64,000 nt of DNA from Lagopus muta (lineage: Eukaryota; Chordata; Aves; Galliformes; Phasianidae): NCBI RefSeq assembly GCF_023343835.1, contig NC_064439.1, positions 37,704,508-37,768,507 of the forward strand. The letters are read 5' to 3'. Shown one piece after another: positions 14,156 to 28,010 of this stretch. The notes under the pieces are model-generated. The model saw only the letters and a program-made list of their open reading frames with translations, was not told where the DNA came from and did not search any database. Position numbers and translations under genes: made by a program. The number at the start of each line of letters is the position of its first letter. The stretch's first letter is position 1.

Positions 14156-17100
14156 TGATTTCAGCTGATTCATTATTGCTGTACTTTGCATTTACTGGAC
14201 CTTTTCAATAGTTGTCCAACAACTGTGCTCTGTCAAGTAGACTCAGTTTCACCTAGGGAATCTGATGCAATGTTAATTTCCTAACAGAAGGGAAAATATA
14301 CCCACTGAACTCCACCAGCAAATCTCTCATCAGTCAATTTTAACTATGAATAAGACAAGGAAAATATGTTCATTGTCGATTTTCCTGTACAGGAACACAG
14401 TACCATTGTCCGTTACTATTTCATATCAGTAACATCTATTTCCATCCATTGTGTAGTTATTCAATACAAAATTACACTCCGTGTATCATCAATTAACGAT
14501 GAACTCTCAGGAAAAGCTCTTTCTGAAGAAAATGGGCAGGTCACTGAAGGTAAAGTTCTAACTGACTGCCAGGGTTCTTCATTCAAACTGAAAGGATATT
14601 CAAACTGTATGTAAAGGAGCATGGGGAATGTCTGTCCCAGACAAAGAAAGACGACAGAAAGGTCAACATTAATTTCAGACTGACTGAAAATATCTTTAAA
14701 AATAGCTGTCCGTAGTTACAGAGTGCTACACCTCCCTCATTTATTTTATGCCTATGTCTGCAATACAAAAGTAATTGAAGAAATTATTCTTTCAGCACAG
14801 CATAATTTAAGACTAAAAAATTGCATTGTAGAACTTACAAAAATCTCTGTGGTTTATTGTGCTGCTAGCTCCTGGAGAACTTCACAAGAGGACCGCTCAT
14901 ACCACCAACGCTGCTGAGAAGTGAAAAGTTGGTCATTCCTTATTCTGCTTGGCATTCCTTCCCTCTAGTTTATTTTTACTTGCTGGATTTGGACCACAAA
15001 TGAATCACAACAGATAGTAGATACATAAACCTCCAGGCAGATGCTGTGTCATCCGCTCTGGGCCAGAGCACTTAGACCCACTACGTCAGGCTGACATGGC
15101 ATGCCAACATTCATCATCCTGTATAATTCCGTTGTATTGTGACCTGAGAAGAATGAATCATTATGATCAATTTAAAGAAATGTAAATCTCCAAATCCAGA
15201 TACTGTTTATTAAAATATTATTTTTAAAAATCTTTCTAAATGAGGGAAATCGAATGCATCATTTCAATGAATTTATGAAGATTGAGCTGAATTTGTAGAA
15301 CAAATATGTGTTACTCTGTTGAAGAAATTCAGTTAGAAAGGTATCCTGTAGGCCATTTCCATCCCTATGCTGCCTGAGGATCAGGTAGAAAAGATAAGAA
15401 GTGTAAGTAGGCTTAAAGGGAAGACTGTCTGGCTTACTGCCCTCCGATAATATTTCTTCATAATGACCATGCACTTTTCAGCGGCTAGAAGTTGAATAGT
15501 TTATTAGGGAGCCCCACTCTGAAAGAGCCCAGATGCCCAGTGGACAGCTGCAAGACAGCAGTGGAAGGTTGTGTTCTGTCCAGTTCACAAAGACAGTGCT
15601 CTCTTCCCATCTGTTAACACTGCAGCACAGGCTGCACCAGACACACAGGCATCAAGTCCTCAGTATTCAGATCACTTATTTGGCAAAGAGGATCATTTTC
15701 TCTCCTGCACAATAGATCTGTTTTTAGCTTTTTCTTTTTTATTCTACCATGGCAGTTTGCTGCTCTGAAAGAAAACTCCCCACTTATTCAGCCACATAGT
15801 CACAGTCAGAAACAGCAATGCACATTTGGGCAAGCTCAAAAGCACTGCCTCTTTTCAAAAGAATGTAGCTGATCATGCATCAGCCAGGCTCTACTGACCA
15901 TGCTTTTGTAAGCATACTGACCATGCCTTCCTTTCAGATGCATACGAATATTTCTAGCATGTTAAAAACCTTCTGAGTGCATTAAGAGCAGTATACAGGC
16001 TACATAGGCAAACATCAGTGCATTTTAAAAAGTTCTTAAAGCTGTAATCCTATAATTCCGAAATACAGTTGTACCATTGCTAATTACGGGCCACAAGTTT
16101 CACATTGAATTTGCAAGGCTTCTCAGGCTTGCTTTGTCTGAACACCTCTTGATCTGCTTACACCTTTATTTTACTTGGTGTACCCATGACTTCTTTAACT
16201 GACCAGGTGTGTTTCTCTGTTTGATCAATAATTCATTGATAATGAAGAAATAGCAAAGATATAAAAGCTTGTTAGTGGTAAATCCTAGAATGAGGAGGAA
16301 GGAGACATCAGTATGAATATCATGTTCCTCCTGGCATGGGGCTCAGATGTTGACAGCTCATAGTAACATCCCCAACAGGATTAAACCACTGAAACACAGA
16401 AGCAGTGAGAGGGTGGCAGAACCCCCTCAAAATGAGAAGATAAGAAACTTTTGCAAAGCAATTTTACCTGAATTCTTATTCATTTTTTCTTTTTCTGTAC
16501 CAGCTTTAGATTAACAATGATTCTTGAGTTAGATTGCTAAGATTTCAACTGTAGAAATAAAAAAAATCGTGATGCTCTCTCTCTCTGTATATACATATCT
16601 CTACACAAACATATAAAAATGTTCTACTGCCTCTTTCCATAAACAAGATCTTGAGCGTAGCAGACTACCGATTTCATTGCTGAGACAAACTCCCAACACC
16701 ATCTGTATTTGTGTAACATACCAATGGACATGGAGGCAGACAAAAGATGGTACTGTAGCTAATGATACATTGAAGTTCTGAGCAAAACTGAGTAAGTCCA
16801 ATTGCAGAATAAGTCAAGGAACATGTTGTAGTTGGTGAAATTAAAAACATACTGGAGCTGCTTTGAAACTAGGAAAAGGTTAGGGCAAAACATGGCAGTT
16901 TTGTTCAATCAAGGAATCAAAATTCTAATAGATGCAAGTTTTCAGTTTCACAGGGAATTTGAGGACTCAGATGTCAAATATTTGTAAATGAGTAGTTTCT
17001 TGTTGTGGACCTCACCGTCTACTGTTGAGAACAGCAGAATAAAGAGGATTTGAATAATTAAGCTTCCTTCAAAGTTAAGAAACAAAATGACTCAGAAGAC

Positions 17101-18879
17101 TTTTTGTTTCCAATTGCTGTTTTTGTAGTCAAATTGAACAACGTAACATTCAGATCTGAAGATTTTAAATGCAAATTCATGGCTACTTCATACAGTCAGA
17201 ATGAAAATTCTCAAGTGGTTTTCTCCTTTCACCTCTCCTGAGATTCCTAATTGCCAGTTCTTCCCAAAAGCAGGCTAGAATTTCCCACAAATTACAGACA
17301 TGGTAGAAATGTGTATATTATTGAGTTTGAGAAAGTCGACACAAAGAGTTCCTTGGTTTTAACAGTGAGTGTGATTGGCCTTTCTTCTTTAATTAGCATA
17401 ATTCTGTAAGTCCATGAGCTAGTTGCCAAATTGCTTGTACTTCTGTAAGTTACAGTGTCTGTAAGAAATACAATCTTTTACATATGTTATTTTGTGACTG
17501 TTACCAGGAATTCCCATATGGAATAAAACTCATTATTTTATGTACTGTCAACATTTGATTATTCAGGAATATGACAGAGGACTGAGAAATGAGTCAGATA
17601 GAGCAAAAGATACGTAAATCAGGCTGCATGACATTCTGAGAATGCATTCTCCTGAGAATGAATTTGCAATTAGATGACTAGAAAAAGAAGGCAAAAGCAT
17701 GAACAATAGAAAGCAGAACACTACATAATCACAGGTACTTCACTGCAGCCAAGAAAATGGAAGGATATGCCTGTATAAGCTACATTGTAGATTAACTCAC
17801 AAATAACCAAAAGTTAGCTGTGTACAATTAGTACAGTGCCCTCAACACTGTTAGCAGCAAGAGTCATGGAACATTTTTCAAGTAGTTAAATAATTACAGC
17901 TACACCTGTTTTTTCTCATTTTTGCACAGGTCACATTAAAGATTAAAGCATACAAGAAAATAAAAGATATACACTTTGAAGGACACAAGTTATGCATTGG
18001 ATTGGAACCTGAGAGCCGTAAGTCACGCTCTCAAATTTTTCTGCTGATAATGGGCAACTTGTATTTGTTTTTTGTTTTTCCCTAAATATGCTATATGTGT
18101 ATTTTCTATACAGAATTTAGCCATACAGAAATTATTCATGGCAAAACTGCTCGTTACTTCGCAAACAACATAAAATACAACGTGCCCTGATTATCAGCAG
18201 AAAATATCTATTTATTAAAGCCATTAAGTAATTAATAGCTAACACAAATAAATTTCTTTGGCAGTTAATTGCCCTTTTTTTGTTGTTGTTTTCAAACTAA
18301 AACAAAAGTGCCAGTATTAGAGATACATGGGTTAGAATTCAGTGACACGCATCTCATGTATATTATTTTAAGGGCCTTAAAGAGAGATCAAGACGAATAA
18401 AAATTCTCTGAACTGCTTGCTGTTCTTTGCAGGTAGCATTGCATCACAAATACAATGTACTAAGAAAATCTCATTTGCAGTGTATATATGGTTTAAATCT
18501 AATGATGCACACATATTTCATTTTCACAAAATTATGCCCAAACAATATCTGTAAATTCTTATTTATAAGAAAATGTCACAAGAGAATAGGAATTCACAAA
18601 CTAGCCAAAATAGGCAGTATTCTTTGTATTTACCATCACTAAATTACTTCTATAGTTCTTCATGAATATTTGTTTTTAAGAAATCCCCATTTCCAGTTTG
18701 GAAGCAATCAAATGATTCATTTCAGCACTATTCAGAGCAATATAATAACCATGTGTGTTCATTTAGCAACACTGACCCTTGATAGCATTGGTGGTACGCA
18801 CAGTGATACACAGGGTCAAGTGAGATGCATTATACCATTTTAATGCAGCCATTTTCCTTATCATTACACCAATTTGTCC
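14156..18879. other. Non-coding stretch, possibly with conserved elements
   Basis: No repeat or gene is recognised. The segment around 17330-17570 has non-repetitive, homeodomain-site-like sequence (tttaattagcataattct). That would suit a conserved non-coding element, but this cannot be judged without alignment. Confidence 0.5.
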
Positions 18880-19555
18880 AAACTGTTGGTTTTAAAATCA
18901 GTAACAGCACAAGATCAAAGAGTGGTTAATAGCTGTAGGTTTGTGAGAAGTTGAGAGAAAGCATTCTTGTCTCAAAGACTGTTCAGTGACCCACCTGAGA
19001 CCATGATCAAGCTGGAAAGAGGAAATAGTGTGGTTGAGTGACCAGAAAGAATTGACTCTCGGCTGATGTTTGCAGGTCAGGCTGACTTCTAGAGTTGTTT
19101 TAGAGAAAGTGACTACCATGCAGTCAGTATTCATGCCCAACAGCCTGCCAGGTGGCAGACACCTGATTGCTACATGATCACTGCAGATCACCCTGTGTGG
19201 GGATCATGAGCTGCTGTCCCAAGCAACCAGAGGCGCACAAGAGCAGAACAAAGAGGATAAAAACCTGAAGAGTTCAGAAGTAGAATGGGTACCCTCTCCA
19301 AGAAACTTGCAGACATACAGGTCAACAAAATGTTGCTGACTGACCTGCAGCTACACTACAGGCCAATACGGCACCACTGGACCCATGATGGTGACCCACT
19401 CACTAGAATTTCTCTCTTTACCATTTCTAATCTCCCCACCTTCCCATCATTCCTTAACTGCTTAGAATTTGTAATAAACCAATTGGACAACATTTGACCC
19501 TGCTTTTGTCTTAATCTTGATCTGGTATATATATACATATATCCCGAACCATCTC
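18880..19555 (+). mobile_element. Candidate solo LTR
   Basis: The segment has an LTR-like layout. A TATA-like gataaaaac lies at 19256-19264, an AATAAA polyadenylation signal at 19473-19478, and a T-rich tgcttttgtcttaatcttga stretch follows. No gag/pol/env-like coding sequence flanks it, so if real it would be a solitary LTR of an endogenous retroelement. I could not define matching TG...CA ends or a target-site duplication. The boundaries are rough and the call is tentative. Confidence 0.3.
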
Positions 19556-21041
19556 CAATAACTGGAATGAGACAAAGTTAGATAATTGAAGAAGCACAGA
19601 ATTGTTGAAGTAAAAAAATCAGCTCTTTTCTATGGTAGCCAGCATGTCAATTCAGTTGCAACCAGGGGAAAAAAATATGAACTCCACTGAAAGCATAGAG
19701 AAGATCAAAGATTCTCTGCTTTCATTTGTCATGGCAGGTCCAGCTGTATACACCACACATCCACATCCAGTCTTGTTATTTGGAAGAAGCTTCTGTTCTG
19801 CTGACCACTATCTAGTTCTCTATCTTTAACAGTTAAAAATGAACACAAATTTGCTTCAACGTTAACAGCACTCCAAATATACCAAAAGAAACAAATGGGA
19901 GTCATTCTGTTTCTAAAGAAAAATTATTTCATAAAGTATGAATGAATGCTATACTACCACACATATCTTGACAAAAATTTAACAATGCTAATTCAAAACA
20001 CGCTTGGAATAAGATCCAGAGAATTTCTAGTGCATTCATTACATTCTGACAATTTAACATTTTCAGACCTTTTAATGGTAACATTGCTAGAAGTGCACCA
20101 TCTACAGCAAATAAAATTATTTTGAAAACACTAACTGGTGGTATCTTGTATGTCTTGGTCAGGCAAAACATCCAAGTACTTTCTTACATCAAAATATAAA
20201 GGAGTTTGCCTTAGCTTTCTAAAGATACATTAAAAAAACAGGGGAAATCATACCATGGCTATCTTCAGATTTGCCAGGTAGAAAATGACTGGTTTTGAGG
20301 ATACCAAGACTAAAAACATTCTTTTTCATTTTGGCCTAGATACTGCATATACAATGTTTAATTTTTGTCATTAAAACAGATGACGTATAGAAGTTACTGG
20401 CTAAAAGTAGACATAAAGAATATAATTTAAAGTTGAGGTCTGTGTTCAGTAAGATGTGGTGATGAAGTAGTAGGCATGGCACACTGTCACCATCAATCAC
20501 TGACTATATTAGGTGGCACTCTCCTTCAGACAGGCATAAGGAGATACACTCATAAAAAGAGATTAGAATAAGCTGTGCCAGTAGCTACAGGGAGAAAAGA
20601 AAGTAGGAGATAATTAAAGGACGTGCAATGGTGGTAATTACTAAAATGAGAATATTTGACTGAAGACAAAACTGTCTTTTCTCCTTTATATTAACCATTC
20701 CACAAGGACTGCATATGCTATTTTCCTTCTTCAGAACACTTTTATCTGTATCTTCACCATAGAATATATCATGACCAACTTTGCCTTTTTAATTTGATTT
20801 CTAAAGCAGCATTTAATATACCTTTGCTATCACAACTACACTATTAGGTAAGTGGAAATACAGTACCTGATGACTTTCTACACATCATGTATATGAAAAG
20901 AGGGACATTTTTCTCAGCTTCACAATTTGGAATGTTGAAGTCATTCATTATAGGTGAAATAATACTCTTGAATTGATAGGAAATTAATGCTAGTTAGCAA
21001 TTGATAGTTACAGACAAACACTGGAACAGGAAGGACAGAGG

Positions 21042-21284
21042 ATGACTTTTCACCCTTTAAGAGTGCAGAACATCCCTCTGTATTTAACTACTCACTGGTT
21101 GTTATATGATGAATATAATGTTAATCATTTTCAACAGAACTAAGTCACCAAGTGTCTTCTGGTTATTTTCAACAGTTATGATTGCCACTGCAGAGAAAAG
21201 CATTTCTACTTTATAGCATTCTTTACTTAACTGTAGACAACAACAACAGCAAAGTTTCTCCACTACTGCAGTGAGATATTTTTA
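21042..21284 (+). repeat. 243-bp direct repeat, copy A
   Basis: This is nearly identical to 23762-24004 in the same orientation, about 2.72 kb away. It includes the shared string gcagaacatccctctgtatt. It differs by lacking the 7-nt segment tttgcag after ttttcaacag and by carrying extra bases in a caacaacaacagcaaag stretch. I did not recognise a known repeat family. Confidence 0.9.
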
Positions 21285-23761
21285 TCTCATCTGATATATA
21301 GTGAATAAATGTTGAAATTCTCAAAGTGCTTTTAAGTACTACAGTTTTGATTAGCAGCAAAGCATGTATTTAATTTAGTCTGCTAATAATTGAATGTATA
21401 TATGAAATGTATCTATACAAAATATGCCTGACTAACATATAATAAACACAGTTTCAAACAGCAATAAAAACAATATTTTTAAAAATAACAACATTCAGGT
21501 GCTACACCAACTGCTATTTACATGTCATACTGGCATTAGAATTTGCCTCTATCCAATTGTAAGCAGAAAATAATTCTAAATATTAAAATCACACTGATGA
21601 TGTTTAATCCGTTCTTAATTCTCATGCAGGGAGTCTACATATATTTTCTGTCTGGTGATATTAGAAAGCTTTTTTTCTTTCCGTAGAAGACATAGTGGAC
21701 ATGAATAAGGCTACAGGCTTTGAACTAGTATTCCAGAAACTATGCAAGAACTATTTTTAATAAGTATATAAAAATAGGAGATATGTACTTCTGGGAGTTG
21801 TGCTTTTCTCCTAATGTATAAACCTGGAAGCATTTTTCCCAGTGTTCTTTGTAAAGTGCTTATGCTGTAAACAAAGCTAAAGTTACAAGTATAATCTTGA
21901 AAAATCATGAGGTTTCTTGAAGACTTTCAACATTGAAATCCCTTCAGGTTGATGTTTGATGAGCAAAACTCTGCTCTTCGGAAATCAGAAGCATCAGCTG
22001 AAATACAGGCAGTTTGTCTTCACTGGAAACAGTTCTGAACCTTTTGATCAGAATTATGAGTTCTCTTCTTTTGCTGGATAGTTCTTTATTGGATAGTAAA
22101 AATACCTGGGGGGAAAAAATATTGGTAGTTAGTATGTGTGGGAAAAATTCCTTGCTATTCAGTCACCTGGCCTGGGATCAACCTTTGCCCTGTCAGCAGA
22201 AAGCTATCATGCTGTGACTATAATGCACAAGCCAGGAAATCTCAGAAGTCTTCCAAATCAATGTTTTAATTCAGAGTTTAGAGCAGAATTTGTTGCAGAA
22301 ATCTGGACAAAATTTTATCACTTATACTATACACAGGGAATTGGTTTGCCTAATGATACTTCTGACTCAAAATTTATGGATTTGTCTGTACTGCACACAA
22401 ATAGAATTAAAGTAGCATGCTGCAGTGGTCTCCCACAGCTAATCAATGAGGCCTGAGTACAACATACTGCACTTGTGGGCGAACTTTTACTTATGCTGCT
22501 GATGTAATGTCTCCATTTGAGCTTGCCTTCCTTCCTACATGTTTGTTTTCTAGGCCTATGATTCCAACCACCTTTCTTAGCTGCAAACCATTCTCTTCAC
22601 CTGGTCAGTACCAATCACTGATTTTTCCTTCCACATAGCAGTATCTCTTCCAGGATTCCTACATTTTGTCTTCTGCTTTTCTTGACTCTGTACTGGATTT
22701 ATCCGCTTCTCTTTTTGCAGTCTTTACCTCATCAGTTTCTACTTCTCATTTCTTTGCTCAGATATTACCTAATGATCAGGTTGACTCTCTGTTCTGATGT
22801 CTAGGCTCAATCTTATAGCATTTCTGTGATCAGTCAAAACTAGTGTTCAGCATGTACATACTGTGATTTTTTTCTCAAAATTACACTTGGTTACACTGGC
22901 TCAAATGTCTAAGAGAATGGTGAAATCCTGACAAAAGAGGTACGTTCATGGCCAAACTCAAAATCTTTGTTCTAATTCACAGCTTAATAAAGAAAATGAC
23001 ACTGGATTATTTTTATTATTTTTATCATAAGCAAGAAGTGTGGGGCAAAGCTTCACATTTTTAATGCCTTCATCCAGTGCTTTAAAGCTAAAGTCTTTCA
23101 GTTCCTTCAGTAGTACAGATATCTATAGATATAAAACTCCATGGAAACATGGAAAACTCAGGAGATCACAGTGTTTTTACAGGTAGAAAATTCCAGAAAG
23201 ACAAACAGCCTTTTCCATAATTTTCAGATAATTAGTCTTAAGTAGAAGGTTTGAAATTGAATTTAAAAATGAGCTGACACTTTGCTGAGATCTCAGAATT
23301 ATCTTAAGGATTATCATGAAGATCTGACTCCCACTTATCTGTAAGTGGAAATTCTACTAGCAAAAAAGGCAGTCTTTAAGGGCAAGTGACACAACTACAG
23401 TGTTTAGTGGAACGCTGTAACAGTTACTAACCCTACTGACATTCCAGAACAGCTTTCGTTGTATACTACACTGCTATATCAAAACAACAATTTGTGTAAC
23501 AGTCTTCTCCCACCAAAGATATCTTGATGCTGTTAAAAAGGTTTTATCTTTGTATGAATGTGATTTTTAAACACTGAGATCAGTCAAGCCTTCTGTCAGT
23601 CAGAAAGCTTTCAGATCATCCCACACTTAAGAATAGAAGCCAGTCGCTAAAACTCCTTTCATTTGCATCTTGCTGCAACACGGAAAAGTATTCCATTCTT
23701 CTCAGCTAAACTGCCCCAGCTGGACCAAATCATCAAACAAATGGACAAAAAACAAAGAGGG

Positions 23762-24004
23762 TATGACTTTGTACCCTGTAAGAGTGCAGAACATCCCTCT
23801 GTATTTAACTACTCACTGGTTGTTATATGATGAATATAATGTTAATCATTTTCAACAGTTTGCAGAACTAAGTCACCAAGTGTCTTCTGGTTATTTTCAA
23901 CAGTTATGATTGCCACTGCAGAGAAAAGCATTTCTACTTTATAGCATTCTTTACTTAACTGTAGACAACAACATTTTCTCCGCTACTGCAGTGAGATATT
24001 TTTA
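23762..24004 (+). repeat. 243-bp direct repeat, copy B
   Basis: This is the partner of 21042-21284. It carries tttgcag, which is absent from copy A. That makes a local repeat with cagtttgcag, so a small deletion in A or slippage in B could explain the difference. The flanks on both sides differ from those of copy A, so the homology stops abruptly. Confidence 0.9.
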
Positions 24005-24687
24005 ACAAAAAATATTCAAACAAAACAAAGGATAATTCCCCTTCGCTTCTACTCAAAGCGTGTAGTTTATAAGAGTTCTAGCACAAGAATGACTCCAGAT
24101 TACAATGAGTTTTCTGAGTCTCTGTGAGTAACTGCCTTTTTATTTGATGTTACTGAGCAGGATTTATCTATGCTCTATACAAGAATTCTGCCAAGCAGAT
24201 ATCTCACAGACAAAAATAAATAAGTCCCAAGGTAAATATTTTTCCTTAAGCTATAGAAAGACCCACTGCAGAAGCAAGAGCAAACCCTTATTAAGTCTGT
24301 GATGACAGATGCTTCTAACAATAAGCTCATATATGTATGTCTGAGAGCTCAGAGCATATGATCTCTGCAAGAGATCAGAGCCATCTGCCTAGCGTTGAAA
24401 ACAGTCATTCCCACAGTCCAAAGGCTGGCAGATAGCTTCATAAACTTTTTCTACACAGTATGGACTTCAGATATTTTCACTGTTTGGAGACCACTTGATT
24501 TGGGAATTCATCACTGAACTGTATCAATGAGCCAATACATAACAGCAATCCAAAATTCTATAATAGCTGAGACTCAACTCCTTTGCTTTTTCAATGAAAG
24601 GACTAAAATGCCCCTTCTTACCTGCCTTATTACTAAAGAGAATTTTCAACATATTGAGTGAAGTGAGATGTTCTGTATCAATGACAG

Positions 24688-24731
24688 TGATACCATAGGA
24701 TCTATTTTGATACCATAGGATCTACTATTTT
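24688..24731 (+). repeat. 20-bp tandem duplication
   Basis: The unit tgataccataggatctattt is followed immediately by a second copy that carries a small insertion (tgataccataggatctacta, then ttt). Confidence 0.9.
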
Positions 24732-25674
24732 GGTACTTACACCAGATGGATACCTGGCTCACTTCCCTGTTCCACCCAGCACAATCTCATAAATTACAAC
24801 CAGGTTCTAAATGTAAGTTATTTATACACAGAAGACCTGGTACTATCCAACTCCAGTAGTCTTGATGCTAACTACTAGAACCATAAACAGTTTCTGTTAC
24901 AGCACTTATAGTGCTGGTTCACCAAAAAATGGTCTGAAATAAAGATCTTGGACTGACTTACTATCCAGATGGGTAACTGTCTTTTATTTTAATATTATCA
25001 GAAAAAGAAAATCTTCCCGTGTCATTAGGAATTGCCCATTCTTGAAGCGATAGAAACATTTGTGAAATTCTTCAAAGATCCAGTTAGTAGTAACTATTTC
25101 AGCTTCGCCATTTGATTTTGACACGTGCAACTGCTAATATCCTAGCATTTAAGGTATATTTTTTTTTCAGTTTATGAGTCAGTATGTCTTTAAAGCTTCA
25201 CTGACCATTATCATTGGCATTTCTCTTGTATCTTCTCTTTTGAGTCTAGTCAATACTGATTCAGCTGTAATTAGTCAATAAAATTTATTTCTCTAGCAAT
25301 GAGAAGTTTATGTCTAGCAAATGCAGTGTGACTACTGCCATGTGCAATGATGAACTCTATCCAGTAAGTGTCTTTAATTCATCTCTTGCCCACATATTTT
25401 GTTGTCATTGGAACACTCTCTATTCACCAGTGTGACAAGAATTAATTACCGCCTTATCCTAAGAGTTGGATGGAATTATGATTCCATGTTTTCACGCTGC
25501 GTCCTTTCCTAATTTTTATAGAACCTGTGATTTGGTAAAGGTAGGCCAATACTGCCTCTTAGTGGAAGGATAGCTCGCTTAAAAGATGTAGTCTTTGGGA
25601 ACGGCTGCATACTTACAGTGCCTGGCAGACCTACAGGGGGTTACATCAAGGACTTGTACAGATACAGATGTTTA

Positions 25675-25745
25675 AAATAAAGTAAAATAAAATAAAATAA
25701 AATAAAATAAAATAAAATAAAATAAAATAAAATAAAACAAAATAA
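25675..25745 (+). repeat. (AAAAT)n pentanucleotide microsatellite
   Basis: About a dozen uninterrupted AAAAT/AAATA units with one C substitution near the right end (aaaacaaaataaa). It is likely length-polymorphic. Confidence 0.95.
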
Positions 25746-27650
25746 AAATGACCACTGAGCTTTTGCTTTTTTACCACACTGGAGAGAAGTGCAAGCCAAC
25801 AGATTGCTGGTACAACTCTAAGAAACATTACTGGTAAAACAATCTTACGTTTGGTTTATGAGACATAGTAAGTAAGAATCAATGTGGACAATCATTCAGA
25901 AGAAAACAACAGAAAATGTAAGGCAACATTAACTGAAAGTGGAATAAAACTTAGCAGAAGATGTTAAGTCTCCCAGATATCACAAAATTAAAAAAAATCA
26001 CTTTAGATTTCAGGAGTGCTGGAGCTATATACTTTCATCTACTGGCTAGTTTGGTCTGTTCTAGAACATTAAAAATATTAACTAAGCTAAATACTAATTT
26101 GAATTCTCTAATAATGATGAGCCACAATTAAACAGATATATTAATGTTGAAGAATAAATAGAAGACAGTGAGAATTTGTAGCTAGTAAAAGAGCCAGTAA
26201 TGCATTTTTATTTTCAGCCTATGAACACCTATGAACCATAGCTGCAATACAAATGAAGATGCTTCAAACAGGCAAAATTCAGAATTCCTGAGTTACATTA
26301 TCCTCCTGTGAGAAATACCTTGAGCTATTCTTTGAGTAGTTAAAAATGTATAGCAATCATTAGAAGGAGATTTGACAGCGTTCTTCTTTATGAAATAGCT
26401 CTAAGTACATTAATGGTTATTTTTCTAATTCTAAAACCTCAATAAAAATGCCAAAGATTGCACTGAACAAAGGCATGAAATTTTAACTGACAACCTATTA
26501 ATGCATGCACCTAATTATGGAAGCATTTTTCTTCTACTCTTACTTGTTTTGCAGCTGTTTTTGTCTTACAAAATTAATGCTGAAACATTTTTCTCGTAAG
26601 TAGACTTGCTATATCATCTGAGCTATATCACTCAGTTGAACCCAACCACTGTCTCAGACCACTGCTATTTTTATTTATTTATTTATAACAAATCTTTTTT
26701 CATATAATTGAGTTACTGCTTGGATTAAGTTATTAATTGCAATTGATTAAAAATAGATTTCCCCATCAATTTGGGTATTACATGTCTACTCTAACATGAA
26801 TGAAAGTTTGAAAATAGTATTTCTTTTCATAGTTACAAAAGAACTCGCAAACAAGAAGTAGCCTACTCCAGGTGCAGTACAATATTAAATCAAGATAGAA
26901 AATAAGAAAGAATGGCACAAAGGGTGTGAATAGAATAATTTTGAAACGCAACCTTTTTTATGCATGTTTATGGAATTTCTGTACAAGTAACATCATCGGA
27001 GTGCTGAGTAATTTTAGGACATTACTGATAAATGGGCACAAGTTGATTATTCAAGATAAAGCTGATGGCCATTATCCTCAGCTGGTCATTAATTCCCATG
27101 AAATGACTGGTATTGAGATAGTAATTACTATTATAATGAAACTGGGGAGAAAAAAAAAAAAGCATGACATTTTTCTTATGAACCTGCCTCATTTTCTAAA
27201 GAATTAATGTTTTTTTCATCACTCAATCAAGTTGCCTGAATCATTTTTAACTCTTTATACAGTTTATTAATCTTACTACAGTCTTCATGTCACTGACCCC
27301 AGGTGAAATTTTGTATTCCATCATATATTCCGTGAATTCTGGGATCAGAGCAAGGGGCAACAATGATGGGAAAGAAATATTATACATCTCCACCTAGAAT
27401 TAGTAAGAATATGTCATAAAGCCATTTATTCTAAATCTTATAGTAAAATATAAAAGCATGTTGATACACAGCAGCTGTAGAAGTTTTTGTTCCAAAGCAG
27501 AATTCTTGTAGGTTTGAAACACTAACACTGTCAAATTAAATTGCCCAGCAATCATGACAGAAATTGGCCCTAAAAAGAGGAAACAAGCCTTAAAAATTTT
27601 ACAAATGAAGTCAGTGGTGTTCTGAAATGTCTTCTGTGGAATCTTGAGCC

Positions 27651-28010
27651 TTATCATAGAATCACAGAATGATTTGGGTTGCAAAGGCCTTGAAGATCAT
27701 CTAGTCCAATCTTCTTGCCAGCAGACCAACAAGCCAAAAGCCCCATCCAACCTGGCCTTGAACCAGGGATGGGGCACCTATGGCATCTCTGGGCAACCTG
27801 CACTTCCATTTCAGTACCTTCCACTCTCAAAGTGAAAAATTTCTTCATTATTTCTAATCTATATCTACCCTCTTTCAGTTTAAAATCATTACCACCATTA
27901 CCACTTGTCTTATTACTACATGCCTTTGTAAAAAGTCAGTCTCCAGCTTTCTTGTAGGTCCCCTTTAAGTACTGGAAAGTCACCACATCTCCCCAGAGAT
28001 GTTATAGGAT
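27651..28010 (-). mobile_element. CR1 LINE 3' fragment
   Basis: It starts at the left with atcatagaatcacagaatg, the tail unit in reverse complement. It continues with the typical gatcatctagtccaatctt motif and the 3' UTR, which contains the gggcaacctgc motif. The right boundary, near ccacatctccccagagatg, is approximate. Confidence 0.88.

Larger units (their letters stand above)
24005..27650. other. Non-coding stretch
   Basis: It holds the 20-bp tandem duplication at 24688 and the AAAAT microsatellite at 25675. The rest is unique-looking AT-rich DNA with no recognised gene. Confidence 0.6.

Noticed and set aside
22136..22456. 106-codon open frame on the plus strand
   Set aside because: No recognisable motif, and the overlapping frames are equally open. 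Treated as chance.
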